Source: Caballeronia udeis (GTDB taxonomy: Bacteria > Pseudomonadota > Gammaproteobacteria > Burkholderiales > Burkholderiaceae). Taken from it: DNA of 64,000 nucleotides. Shown here in pieces: positions 1 to 7,302 of this stretch. The first letter of the stretch is position 1. Every line of letters starts with the position of its first letter. A model generated the notes under the pieces. The model did no database searches. It was not told the DNA's origin and saw nothing but the letters and a program-made list of their open reading frames with translations. Where the stretch lies: the NCBI RefSeq assembly GCF_001544555.2, contig NZ_FCOK02000054.1:1-64000 (forward strand). Reading direction: 5' to 3'. The position numbers were made by a program, and so were the translations under genes.

Positions 1-3
1 ACA

Positions 4-474
4 TCAACGCGCTCCCAATGCGGCAACCATCGCATTGACGATTGCCACGTCCTCTGCTGAACATTCGAGCTCGAGCTCGAGCTTCACGCCGTTGGGCAGG
101 TGGGCAGACAGCCGTGCCAGTCGTGTTGAGCGTGGCGAAACGCGGGATGATCCTGCTCTGGTGGCGTGGTGCGACGCGGGCGCGGACGCCATGACCGCTG
201 TCGGCTCGTCGATCGCTACGACCGGAACAAACGCTGACGGTGCGACCGGCTCGTTGTACCCGATCGGGGGCCGGGCGCGATTACTCGCCTGAACCCATTT
301 ATGCAACTGGTTGGCATTAACGCCTGCCTTCAGGGCGAGGCCCGATAGCGAAGCGCCTGGCCGCAGACAGGCTTCGACGAGTCGTCGTTTGTCCGTTGGA
401 TCGAAGCTTCGCTTGCCGCCGACACCAACACGCGTCACGCGTAGAGGCAAAAAGCTGAGGTCATCTTCTGTCAT
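4..474 (-). CDS. IS66-family accessory protein OrfA (TnpA-like), element incomplete in window
   Basis: The product resembles the small first protein of IS66-type insertion sequences, which acts with TnpB and the large transposase. A helix-turn-helix is visible in the N-terminal third: FDPTDKRRLVEACL, then LSGLALKAGVNANQLHKW. The C-terminal third (LARLSAHLPNGVKLELELE) matches the usual tail of this family. I chose the ATG at 474; an upstream TTG at 489 gives five more residues but sits inside an inverted repeat. The neighbouring tnpB/tnpC would lie to the left, outside the window, so completeness cannot be judged. I did not recognise a terminal inverted repeat of IS66 type on the right side. 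Confidence 0.75.
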   Translation of the reverse strand: MTEDDLSFLPLRVTRVGVGGKRSFDPTDKRRLVEACLRPGASLSGLALKAGVNANQLHKWVQASNRARPPIGYNEPVAPSAFVPVVAIDEPTAVMASAPASHHATRAGSSRVSPRSTRLARLSAHLPNGVKLELELECSAEDVAIVNAMVAALGAR

Positions 475-476
475 GG

Positions 477-509
477 ATTGCGTCCGCAAAGTGAGGTTGC
501 GGACGCAAT
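477..509. repeat. 13-bp perfect inverted repeat before the IS66 orfA gene
   Basis: The arms ATTGCGTCCGCAA (477-489) and TTGCGGACGCAAT (497-509) are perfect reverse complements separated by 7 bases. The left arm lies directly upstream of the orfA ATG. It could be an operator or an mRNA hairpin that limits transposase expression. It does not look like an IS66 terminus. The following 510-690 stretch holds no gene I can support. Confidence 0.6.
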
Positions 510-690
510 CGTGAGCCTTCTCAACAACGCAAGCTAGGTGTGCGAAATCGCGCGCTTACAATCGATCTCGACTACTAACCAGTACCTGCATCCGGAAGAC
601 GACGAACGGCATCGGGTGAATGATGGCAGCTTCCACCATCAGCGAATTCACGATCTCGTGAACGAAATCTCGATGCTCATCGGAGAACCA

Positions 691-1524
691 TCAAGTCTTG
701 AGCGGCAGCCAGACCTCGACGCCCCCCAATCCCGTGATGGGATCGAATTGCTCGCTGTAGCGTTCGAAGCTCGGCGCGTCCGCGGGAGTGTGTCCTGACT
801 CCGGCAGCCATTTGGCCCAGATGGTCATCCATGTGCGTCGGATTATCGCTATATGCTCGCGGTGCGGGAAAACCGCGTAGCGTTGTTGTGGCAAGCGCAT
901 GCGCGTCAACGTAGCAGGTAAGTTAGAAAAATCAGTCACTTCGACGCCACAGAGATAGTCAAAATTGCCAGTATCGTCGGTGTTATAGCAGACACCGTAG
1001 GCAACATTGCTGACTTGGCCTGGTACCTTGCCGAAGTATTCGCCAAAGCGTTGCCACTGGGCCGCAATCGTCACGCAGTTGTCGGAGTTATAGCGCTCGG
1101 CCGAGCCTGCGATGAGTAGCAGCCTGCCGTCTTCAAAGCGAGGCGGCGCGAGGTTGGCAAGACTGGATGGATCCATTTTGATTGGCTCCACGAGAGGGAG
1201 GTTGTCGAGATGTCCCTGCGCGCGCAGCGCCTCGGGCGTGAGCCCGAACTGCTCGCGAAACGCGCGCGTGAATGCCTCGTGAGATCCGTACCCCGCTTCG
1301 ATCGCTACCGCCAGAATATCGGGCGCACCGCCTGCCAGACGCCGCGCCGCTTCGGTAAGGCGTCGTGTCCGTACGTAGCGCATTACCGAGCGGCCTGTTG
1401 CCGCTTCGAAGGCGCGCGACAGGTGATAGCGCGAGACGCAGCTGGACCTCGCGATTTCGTCGAGCGTCAGTTCGTGAGGATAGTAGCTTTCGATATACCA
1501 GAGCGCCTTTTCGACCGGGTTCAT
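691..1524 (-). CDS. AraC-family regulator with GyrI-like effector domain
   Basis: This 277-residue protein has an N-terminal AraC DNA-binding domain (about residues 1-100) with two helix-turn-helix units: LTLDEIARSSCVSRYHLSRAF and ILAVAIEAGYGSHEAFTRAF. A C-terminal GyrI-like small-molecule-binding domain (about 120-275) follows, the arrangement seen in Rob and related multidrug or stress regulators. I chose ATG 1524 because GAGAG lies about 7 bases upstream; an ATG at 1536 and a longer reading to 1632 are alternatives with weaker ribosome sites. It lies downstream of, and on the same strand as, the LysE-type exporter, which is a plausible but unproven target. The ligand is unknown. Confidence 0.85.
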   Translation of the reverse strand: MNPVEKALWYIESYYPHELTLDEIARSSCVSRYHLSRAFEAATGRSVMRYVRTRRLTEAARRLAGGAPDILAVAIEAGYGSHEAFTRAFREQFGLTPEALRAQGHLDNLPLVEPIKMDPSSLANLAPPRFEDGRLLLIAGSAERYNSDNCVTIAAQWQRFGEYFGKVPGQVSNVAYGVCYNTDDTGNFDYLCGVEVTDFSNLPATLTRMRLPQQRYAVFPHREHIAIIRRTWMTIWAKWLPESGHTPADAPSFERYSEQFDPITGLGGVEVWLPLKT

Positions 1525-1820
1525 ATCAACTCTCATGTCGGCATGAACCCAGCATAGCGAGTGGCGGGGCGGCTGGTTTGATCGGGATTGCGCATTTGAC
1601 TCCGATGGCGTAGACCACAATAAAGTTGTCACCGATTCCTCGAATGGAGTCGCCGTTGAAGAAGCAAGGTCTTCAGGTCAGGGGCTTTCGCCATGTCGAC
1701 AATCGTGGAATCGAGGCGCGTCAGATGTGCACGCCGTCCTGTTTCAAGGTAGCCCGGTTTCCGACCGAAAGGTCCGTTGGGCCGACCTCCCTGCTTTCCA
1801 GTTGCATTCCTCCGCCTCCT

Positions 1821-2435
1821 TCAGTTGCGGCTCGCAATAGCGGCCGCTGCACCGCCGAGTGCAAACGCGCCAACACGATTGGCGATGCGAACCGCGCGAG
1901 GTGTCTGCAAAAGGAGGCGCGCTTTATGGGCCAGAAATGTCCAGCTCAAGTCGATCGTAGCCAACGTGACGAGCGTGACGAACGAAAGAATGGCCCACTC
2001 CTGAAAACCTGCGGACGAGAGATCAATGAGCGACGGCAACAGGGCGATGTAGAACACCATGAGCTTGGGGTTACCCAAGGTGACGGCCATGCCCGCTCCG
2101 AACATTGATAGTGGCGAAGACCGACGGGGTAAGTCGCTCTCCGTCTTCCCGACTGGTTGCCGCCACATCTTGAAGGCAAGCCAGCACAAATAAGCGCACC
2201 CAAGCCATTTGATGATGTGAAAACCCGACTGAAAGGTCTGGGCGAGCGCCGTCAGCCCTGCCATTGCCATGCTGAGCCAGATCACCTCGCCAATCCACAT
2301 GGCAGCGATGAAGGGGATCACGCCGCGCCATCCGGTGGTGATGACGCGCGAGACCAGCGCGGCGATGCTTGGGCCGGGAGTCGCTGCGTTCAGCAGCAAT
2401 GCACCGGCAAAAATGGCGACGGAAAGTGGCTGCAT
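1821..2435 (-). CDS. LysE/RhtB-family amino-acid exporter
   Basis: This 204-residue inner-membrane protein has the family N-terminus (an ATPGPS motif about 18 residues in) and about six hydrophobic segments ending near FALGGAAAAIA. LysE/RhtB proteins export amino acids or derivatives such as lysine, threonine or homoserine; the substrate cannot be read from sequence. The start at ATG 2435 is preceded by AAGGA at good spacing, so the longer open frame to 2540 is unlikely to be coding. The AraC/GyrI regulator lies about 300 bases downstream on the same strand. No other transport gene is attached. Confidence 0.88.
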   Translation of the reverse strand: MQPLSVAIFAGALLLNAATPGPSIAALVSRVITTGWRGVIPFIAAMWIGEVIWLSMAMAGLTALAQTFQSGFHIIKWLGCAYLCWLAFKMWRQPVGKTESDLPRRSSPLSMFGAGMAVTLGNPKLMVFYIALLPSLIDLSSAGFQEWAILSFVTLVTLATIDLSWTFLAHKARLLLQTPRAVRIANRVGAFALGGAAAAIASRN

Positions 2436-2702
2436 GTCGATTTCCTTGACGAGTTCCCGTTGCTGTAAATATACCGAAATCTGCAACGACCGCAGGATTT
2501 CAGATCTCCTCGGGGATCGGCTCAGACGTGGTGTCGGCAATCGCTTTACTCGTGGACTAATCGTCGTTCAAGCACGCATAAAGCTGGAAGTTTCCCGGTA
2601 CGCCTCGGACCGTGCGATATGAGCGAAGCAGGCCCTCGTATCGATACCGGCATGTCTGCGCCCGGTGCAAGGTCGTTAGCGATTTCCGCTTCTTTGTGAT
2701 GG

Positions 2703-3626
2703 TCAAATCGACGCCAGCAAGGCGCGCGTCTCCGCGACCACTCGGTCCTGGAACTTCGGATCTTGTACGAGCGTGGAGCTGATCATCGGATGTCCCCTCT
2801 CGTCATAGTAAATGCCGGTCTGTGCGGATTGATCGGTCAGCACCTTGGCCTCAAGTCGCGCGGCCCGCTTCGGGGTACTCCAATACTTCATGAAGGGCGC
2901 AAGCAGCGGAAGGATGGTGTTCGCCACCCATTTCTGCACAGCGTTGGCGTCGCGTCCCAAGCTCGTGTTCGGCGTAAAGCCCGGCTCGATCGCATTGAAG
3001 CGCAACCGCGGGTTCTCTCGTGCGAGCGCCATCGATGCAGCGAGGATGCACTGCTTCAACGTCGCGTAGGCATCAAAGCCGGCATTCCTGGAGCCGCCGG
3101 GGCTCCACTCTCCGTGCACACTAGCCTCCGCGGAGAGGTAGCGGCCTCCACGGAATCCAGCGGCCTTGGCGAGTTTTCGCTCAGGGTCTTCAACACCGGA
3201 GGCGACGAAAACGACGTGCGCGCCGTCGGGCAGATGGGGAGCGAGCGCATCTGTCAGCGCGAACGGGCCGAGGTGGTTCGTCGCGAACGTCATGTCCCAC
3301 CCCATCGCGTTTTTCATCGCGCGCGCCGACATGATGCCCGCATTGTTGAGCAGGCCGGCAATCGGCAGATCCAGCGCAACGATCTCCGCCGCCGCGCGCC
3401 GCACGCTCGGAATATCCGCCAGGTCGCATACCACCGACACCGCGCGCTGCCCTCCTTCCTCGATGATCTTTCGGACCTCCTCGAGCTTCTGGCGGTCGCG
3501 GCCGACCAGGACGACCACGCCGTAGGTGGCCAGTTCGAGCGCCGCTAGCCGACCCATGCCCGAAGTCGGACCGGTGATGATGTACGCCTTGCGACTGGCG
3601 GCGTTTTTCAGGGGTGGTGCTTGCAT
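2703..3626 (-). CDS. Short-chain dehydrogenase/reductase (SDR)
   Basis: This 307-residue protein has a Rossmann fold with the cofactor motif TGPTSGMG near the N-terminus, the NNAG strand motif (LLNNAGIMSAR) and the catalytic YxxxK as YATLK. Its length and the extended C-terminus resemble retinol-dehydrogenase or oxidoreductase-like SDRs that use NAD(P)H. The substrate is unknown. It follows another SDR gene by about 9 bases on the same strand, so the two are almost certainly co-transcribed, and an AraC regulator is divergent from the pair. No truncation is visible. Confidence 0.88.
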   Translation of the reverse strand: MQAPPLKNAASRKAYIITGPTSGMGRLAALELATYGVVVLVGRDRQKLEEVRKIIEEGGQRAVSVVCDLADIPSVRRAAAEIVALDLPIAGLLNNAGIMSARAMKNAMGWDMTFATNHLGPFALTDALAPHLPDGAHVVFVASGVEDPERKLAKAAGFRGGRYLSAEASVHGEWSPGGSRNAGFDAYATLKQCILAASMALARENPRLRFNAIEPGFTPNTSLGRDANAVQKWVANTILPLLAPFMKYWSTPKRAARLEAKVLTDQSAQTGIYYDERGHPMISSTLVQDPKFQDRVVAETRALLASI

Positions 3627-3635
3627 GGCGGCGCG

Positions 3636-4394
3636 TTAAATATGGATGCCGCCCGCGACTTCGATCCGCTGGGCATTGACCCAGCCGAAGTCGTCAGACA
3701 GTAGCGCAGCGATCACCGGCCCAACATCCTCCGGCATGCCGGCGCGTCCGAGCGCGGTGTGATCGGAGACCGCCTTGTTGACCTGTGGATTGTCCCGGAC
3801 AATGCCACCGCTGAAATCGGTGGCGATGGCGCCTGGTGCGATCACATTGGCCGCGATCCGGCGGGGTGCCAGCTCAACGGCCATGTAGCGGGTCAGCGCC
3901 TCTACAGCCGCTTTTATCGGACCGTATCCAACACGGTTTGGCATGGCGAAACGAGCCAGTCCCGAGGAAATGTTCACGATGCGGCCGCCGTCGTTCATGA
4001 GCGGCAGCAATTTTTGCGTCAGGAACAATACGCCCTTGAAGTGAACGTTATAGAGCGCGTCCATCTCTACTTCGGTTATGGTCTCAAGGCTGGCATTGGA
4101 TGAGGTGCCGGCATTGTTGACGAGGTAATCGAAGCGCTCAACTTCCAGTTCGGCAAGCGCTTCCTTCACATGACCAATGAAGCTGTCGAACGCGGCAACA
4201 TTTCCTGTGTCCAGCTGCAGAGCGATTGTCTGCGCGCCGGCCTCCGCGGCTAGTGCGACGACCTTGTCGGCTTCTGCACGATTCGAGTTGTAGGTGAATA
4301 TTGAGCGAACCCCTCGCTTGGCAAGACAGAGGACAGTGTTACGGCCAATTCCCCGGCTGCCGCCGGTGACGATCGCAAGCTTACTATTTCGCAT
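3636..4394 (-). CDS. SDR-family oxidoreductase, FabG-like
   Basis: This 252-residue classical SDR shows TGGSRGIG for cofactor binding, LVNNAG, the SSG catalytic-serine region (VNISSGLARF) and YGPIK as the YxxxK pair. The C-terminal PEDVGPVIAALLSDDFGWVNAQRIEVAGG segment is typical of FabG-like reductases. The start is supported by AGGAAGA about 8 bases before ATG 4394. It is the first gene of a two-SDR operon and is divergent from the AraC regulator at 4558, which probably controls it. The substrate is not evident; a role in detoxifying carbonyl compounds is only a guess. Confidence 0.9.
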   Translation of the reverse strand: MRNSKLAIVTGGSRGIGRNTVLCLAKRGVRSIFTYNSNRAEADKVVALAAEAGAQTIALQLDTGNVAAFDSFIGHVKEALAELEVERFDYLVNNAGTSSNASLETITEVEMDALYNVHFKGVLFLTQKLLPLMNDGGRIVNISSGLARFAMPNRVGYGPIKAAVEALTRYMAVELAPRRIAANVIAPGAIATDFSGGIVRDNPQVNKAVSDHTALGRAGMPEDVGPVIAALLSDDFGWVNAQRIEVAGGIHI

Positions 4395-4557
4395 AACTGA
4401 TCTTCCTGTAGGAATCGCGTATATCGCGGCTGGTTACGTTCATTCATTGTGACGGCCAAAGGCCGCTACCGGAATGCCGAAACACGCCGTTTTCTTGCCT
4501 ATTCCTAGCGATAGAGATACATTTGACCGCGGTTCCAACGCAAAAGGAAGGTCGGAT
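4395..4557. promoter_or_regulatory. Divergent promoter region between SDR operon and AraC gene
   Basis: This 163-base interval separates the leftward SDR operon from the rightward AraC regulator. It must carry both promoters. A short dyad GGCCAAAGGCC lies near 4454-4464. No confident -10/-35 pair could be assigned. Confidence 0.4.
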
Positions 4558-5475
4558 ATGCCAGATCAATTGGCGCAAGCGCTGCTGCGCTATACAGATG
4601 GTCAGCCCGGCACGAGCCCGTTTATGACGCCGATCGCCGGACTTGCCATCCTGCGGTCGGATCATCCAAAGCCACCCACTCACATGATGTCCAAACCAGC
4701 CATGTGCATCGTGGCCCAGGGTGCCAAGTGGGCAATCTTCGGCGGCAATCGGCTTGAGTACAGGGCGGGACAGGCACTCGTAGTAGGCGTTGAGGCGCCC
4801 TCCATCGGCCGGGTTGTCGAAGCGAGTCCAGGCGAGCCGTGTCTTGTCCTTGCGTTTGAACTCGACCTCGCGATCATGCGCAGCGTTGCGGATGGATTGG
4901 ATGCGCCGCCCAAGCCTGGCGGGGAACCCGGCCGCGGCGTCTTCGTGACGGATTTTCGAGGCCCGCTGGCCGACTGCGCGCTGCGGCTGGTACGCCTGCT
5001 GGATACGCCCAAGGCGATTCCCACGCTCTATCCGGTCGTCATGCGCGAAATTTGCTATTGGCTACTGACAGGTCCCCATGGGCGAGATGTCGCCAGAATG
5101 ACCTTGGCGAACGGACCATCGCAGCGGGTGATGAACGCCATGCACAGCTTGCGGAATCGCTTCAGGGAGACGGTTCGGATCGCGGAACTGGCTGAGGTCG
5201 CGCAGATGAGCCCTTCGGCTTTCCATCGTCAGTTCAAGGCGCTGACGTCATTAACGCCCCTGCAGTATCAGAAGCAGCTCCGCCTGCTGGATGCACGCCG
5301 GCTGATGATTTCGAGCGCCGTTAACGCTGAGACGGCCTCCGTTCTGGTCGGCTATGAAAGCCCGTCGCAGTTCAGCCGGGAATATGCACGCATGTTCGGC
5401 GCATCCCCGAAACGGGACGTGACGCGGATGCAAACCGTGCTTCGAGAAGACCGCGCCGCTGCGGGCGCTGATTGA
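4558..5475 (+). CDS. AraC-family regulator with AraC_N (cupin-like) sensor domain
   Basis: This 305-residue protein has an N-terminal AraC_N-type domain (MMSKPAMCIVAQGAKWAIFGG, then YRAGQALVVGVEAPSIGRV) and a C-terminal double helix-turn-helix (VRIAELAEVAQMSPSAFHRQFKA and ETASVLVGYESPSQFSREYARMFG). ATG 4558 has AAGGAAGG upstream; the longer frame from 4474 is not needed. It is divergent from two SDR genes, the common arrangement for regulators of aldehyde- or quinone-responsive oxidoreductases. After its stop the same frame continues into a second AraC-like helix-turn-helix remnant. Confidence 0.9.
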   Translation: MPDQLAQALLRYTDGQPGTSPFMTPIAGLAILRSDHPKPPTHMMSKPAMCIVAQGAKWAIFGGNRLEYRAGQALVVGVEAPSIGRVVEASPGEPCLVLAFELDLAIMRSVADGLDAPPKPGGEPGRGVFVTDFRGPLADCALRLVRLLDTPKAIPTLYPVVMREICYWLLTGPHGRDVARMTLANGPSQRVMNAMHSLRNRFRETVRIAELAEVAQMSPSAFHRQFKALTSLTPLQYQKQLRLLDARRLMISSAVNAETASVLVGYESPSQFSREYARMFGASPKRDVTRMQTVLREDRAAAGAD

Positions 5476-5560
5476 TGGCTGGCGGCAGAAAGTTCGGTGA
5501 GCGATACCGCTGAAGCGCTCGGGTTCAGCCACCCAAGCGCTTTCATGCAGATTTCAAGCG
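5476..5560 (+). pseudogene. Remnant of an AraC-type C-terminal helix-turn-helix
   Basis: Immediately after the stop of the AraC gene, and in the same frame, the sequence reads WLAAESSVSDTAEALGFSHP and then SAFMQ plus an EAGVT segment. This matches the second helix-turn-helix of AraC proteins (xxVSEVAxxLGFSSPSAFxxxFRREAGVTP). Beyond it homology stops. It cannot be the tail of the intact upstream gene, which already ends with its own complete HTH. It therefore looks like the leftover of a second, mostly deleted AraC gene. The rest of 5561-5693 shows nothing recognisable. Confidence 0.55.
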
Positions 5561-5693
5561 AGGCGGGAGTTACCCATTGGGCGATCAAGAATGCAGAAGC
5601 GCTTTTCCACGGTTATTGCTTTCCGGTTACGAGAACTTTCCATTCGCACCTTTGCCGTCGAAATGCGTCCACTGCATGTTCCTGATCCGGGAG

Positions 5694-6423
5694 TCAGAGC
5701 ATCCCGGCCAATCCATCCATTAACTGCACCCTCGCATAGCCTTGCACCAGATTTTCGAAACCGCGCACCACATCCGCTTCCATTTCCCGGATGCCCTTCT
5801 CCCCATGCAAACTGAATTTGCCCGTCGCGTTGAATCGCCGATTGAAGTAGTCGCTCACCTCGTCGATTTTTTCCGGGAGATCCGAGTCGGTATAAAGGAC
5901 TGATCGGGGTGACGCTGCGTCGTAAAACAGGTTGTGTTTCCATTTAGGGACAAATGAGACAGGCTTCGACTCGGTGATTAAAAACGAGCCGATAAGTTGT
6001 AGCCGATCCTTTCTCCCCTTCGGCGTCGTAAACGTCCACACCTTGCGCGGGAGGCGCTCCTTCAGTTGTTCCAGCGCGGCTCCGTCAGACCCGAGCGTAC
6101 CAATGCGGCCCTCCTTCACATCGAGCGCGAAGTCCTTCCAATGATAAAAAATATCCACATCTCTCCCAGTTCTTAATCAATGTGACAGGGTCTCTCGTCG
6201 AGATATCCGACGGAGAGCGTCCAAGCCATTCTAATGCCCGCAGCGGTACCCCGTTCGAATGGTTTCCTCCGACGTATGACAGACGCTCTTTTCTGCCCTC
6301 ACCCGTTGTCATTGTCGACAACCACCACCATCGATCATCGGGCGTCTTCGAGTTCCAGGGTGCGTAGTCATCCGCTAATGGTCCTCGGCGCGCGCCCTTG
6401 ACTCCTGATCGCCTTCGACTCAC
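5694..6423 (-). pseudogene. Unknown gene downstream of mntR, apparently frameshifted
   Basis: Two overlapping frames look like halves of one protein. The 5' part (6085-6423, starting at a GTG that overlaps the mntR stop) contains WWWLSTMTTGEGRKERLSYV and reads into TLIKNWE. The 3' part (5694-6158) continues DVDIFYHWKDFALD and runs about 154 residues. A single extra base near 6162-6168 would account for the switch. The two halves share a pattern (W-x-TxTTxxGRKxRLxLIG versus the WLSTMTTGEGRKERLSYVG segment), suggesting an internal duplication. No family was recognised. The GTGA overlap with mntR suggests translational coupling. If the frame change is real biology or a sequencing error, this would be an intact gene of about 240 codons. 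Confidence 0.5.
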
Positions 6424-6866
6424 CGCACCTTGCTCATGGCGCGACGGAACGCTTTAAGGGTCTCCGCACTGACGTAATGCTCGATTCCTTCGGCATCGCG
6501 CCGGGCCGTTTCGGCGCTCACGCCGAGCGAGAGAAGAAAACCTTCGACGATCTGGTGGCGCACCCGGCTTTGATGCGCGACTTCGCGACCTGCTTCGGTT
6601 AAAAAGACGCCACGATAAGGCTTGCGCGAAATCAGGCCCTTCGCCGTCAGGCGCGCCAGCATCTTCGCCACGGTTGGCTGCGCGACGCCGAGCCGTGCGG
6701 CAATATCTACCTGCCGTGCTTCATTGCCGTCTTCTATCAAATCAGCAATCAGCTCAACATAGTCTTCGACCAGCGCCAGACGACTGGCCTCGCGTGCATG
6801 ACGAAACCCTTCCGAATGGCTGTCGGCATCGATAAGCGGCTTCTCACGTGGCACGAATTCGCGCAT
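6420..6866 (-). CDS. mntR: Manganese transport regulator MntR (DtxR family)
   Basis: This 148-residue DtxR-type repressor has a winged helix (about residues 32-94, with ARQVDIAARLGVAQPTVAKM and LISRKPYRGVFLTEAG) and a metal-binding/dimerisation region (RHQIVEGFLLSLGVSAE, then DAEGIEHYVS). The His, Glu and Asp residues there are those used to bind Mn(II). It lacks the SH3 domain of larger DtxR proteins, as expected for MntR. It is divergent from mntH, and an MntR-box-like site lies in the mntH promoter, so it most likely represses the importer when manganese is plentiful. Confidence 0.93.
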   Translation of the reverse strand: MREFVPREKPLIDADSHSEGFRHAREASRLALVEDYVELIADLIEDGNEARQVDIAARLGVAQPTVAKMLARLTAKGLISRKPYRGVFLTEAGREVAHQSRVRHQIVEGFLLSLGVSAETARRDAEGIEHYVSAETLKAFRRAMSKVR

Positions 6867-6977
6867 ATGTTTCCGTGTTCTTTATAGTGTGGACCATCAT
6901 GCAACATCTTCAATATTTATAGCATACGCTTTGATTCTTTCTTGAGGGTATACGTTAACTAGTCATGCTCCGGACCG

Positions 6978-7005
6978 TTGAAAACAAGCATCGTCGATGT
7001 AATAT
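6978..7005 (+). promoter_or_regulatory. Candidate sigma-70 promoter of mntH
   Basis: TTGAAA (6978-6983) and TAATAT (7000-7005) are separated by 16 bases, close to consensus. This would start transcription near 7012 and give mntH a leader of about 290 bases. The MntR-box-like sequence covers the -10 element and the start site, consistent with repression by occlusion. Confidence 0.6.
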
Positions 7006-7020
7006 AGCTAAGGGTATATA
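7001..7020. promoter_or_regulatory. MntR-box-like operator upstream of mntH
   Basis: AATATAGCTAAGGGTATATA matches the E. coli MntR box as I recall it (AACATAGCAAAGGCTATGTT) at 15 of 20 positions, including the dyad ATAGCnnAGGnTAT. It lies between divergent mntR and mntH and overlaps the predicted mntH -10. A related half-site (GGGTATA) occurs near 6946-6952. Confidence 0.6.
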
Positions 7021-7037
7021 GTAGAGCCATAGCGACT

Positions 7038-7072
7038 CCTGGTGGATTTGGATTGCATCTAAATTCACCAGG
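7038..7072 (+). promoter_or_regulatory. Strong stem-loop in the mntH leader
   Basis: CCTGGTGGATTT (7038-7049) pairs fully with AAATTCACCAGG (7061-7072), with one G-U pair and an 11-base loop. It would sit about 25 bases from the predicted mRNA 5' end and about 230 bases before the mntH start. There is no U-run after it. I do not see the conserved core of the yybP-ykoY manganese riboswitch, so its nature is open. Confidence 0.5.
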
Positions 7073-7302
7073 AACACGTAATGCATTACAGGCGAAGTGC
7101 GTCGACTACCCCATCAGTGTGGAATTGCCGGTCCTGAAATTAAAGGCCAGTCATAGCGTATCGGTCGGATACATGAGCTCGGGTAGTGGTCGACTGATTT
7201 AGCCGGGGGCGTGCAATTTGGCGACACGATGCTCTCGATCATCAGCTGCATAGCAATTGACAATCGATGTCAACAAAGCGCCGTCGCGAACAAAGGATAC
7301 CC

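Noticed and set aside
7021..7302. yybP-ykoY manganese riboswitch before mntH
   Set aside because: The conserved core sequences I know for that riboswitch are not visible; only a simple long stem-loop can be supported.
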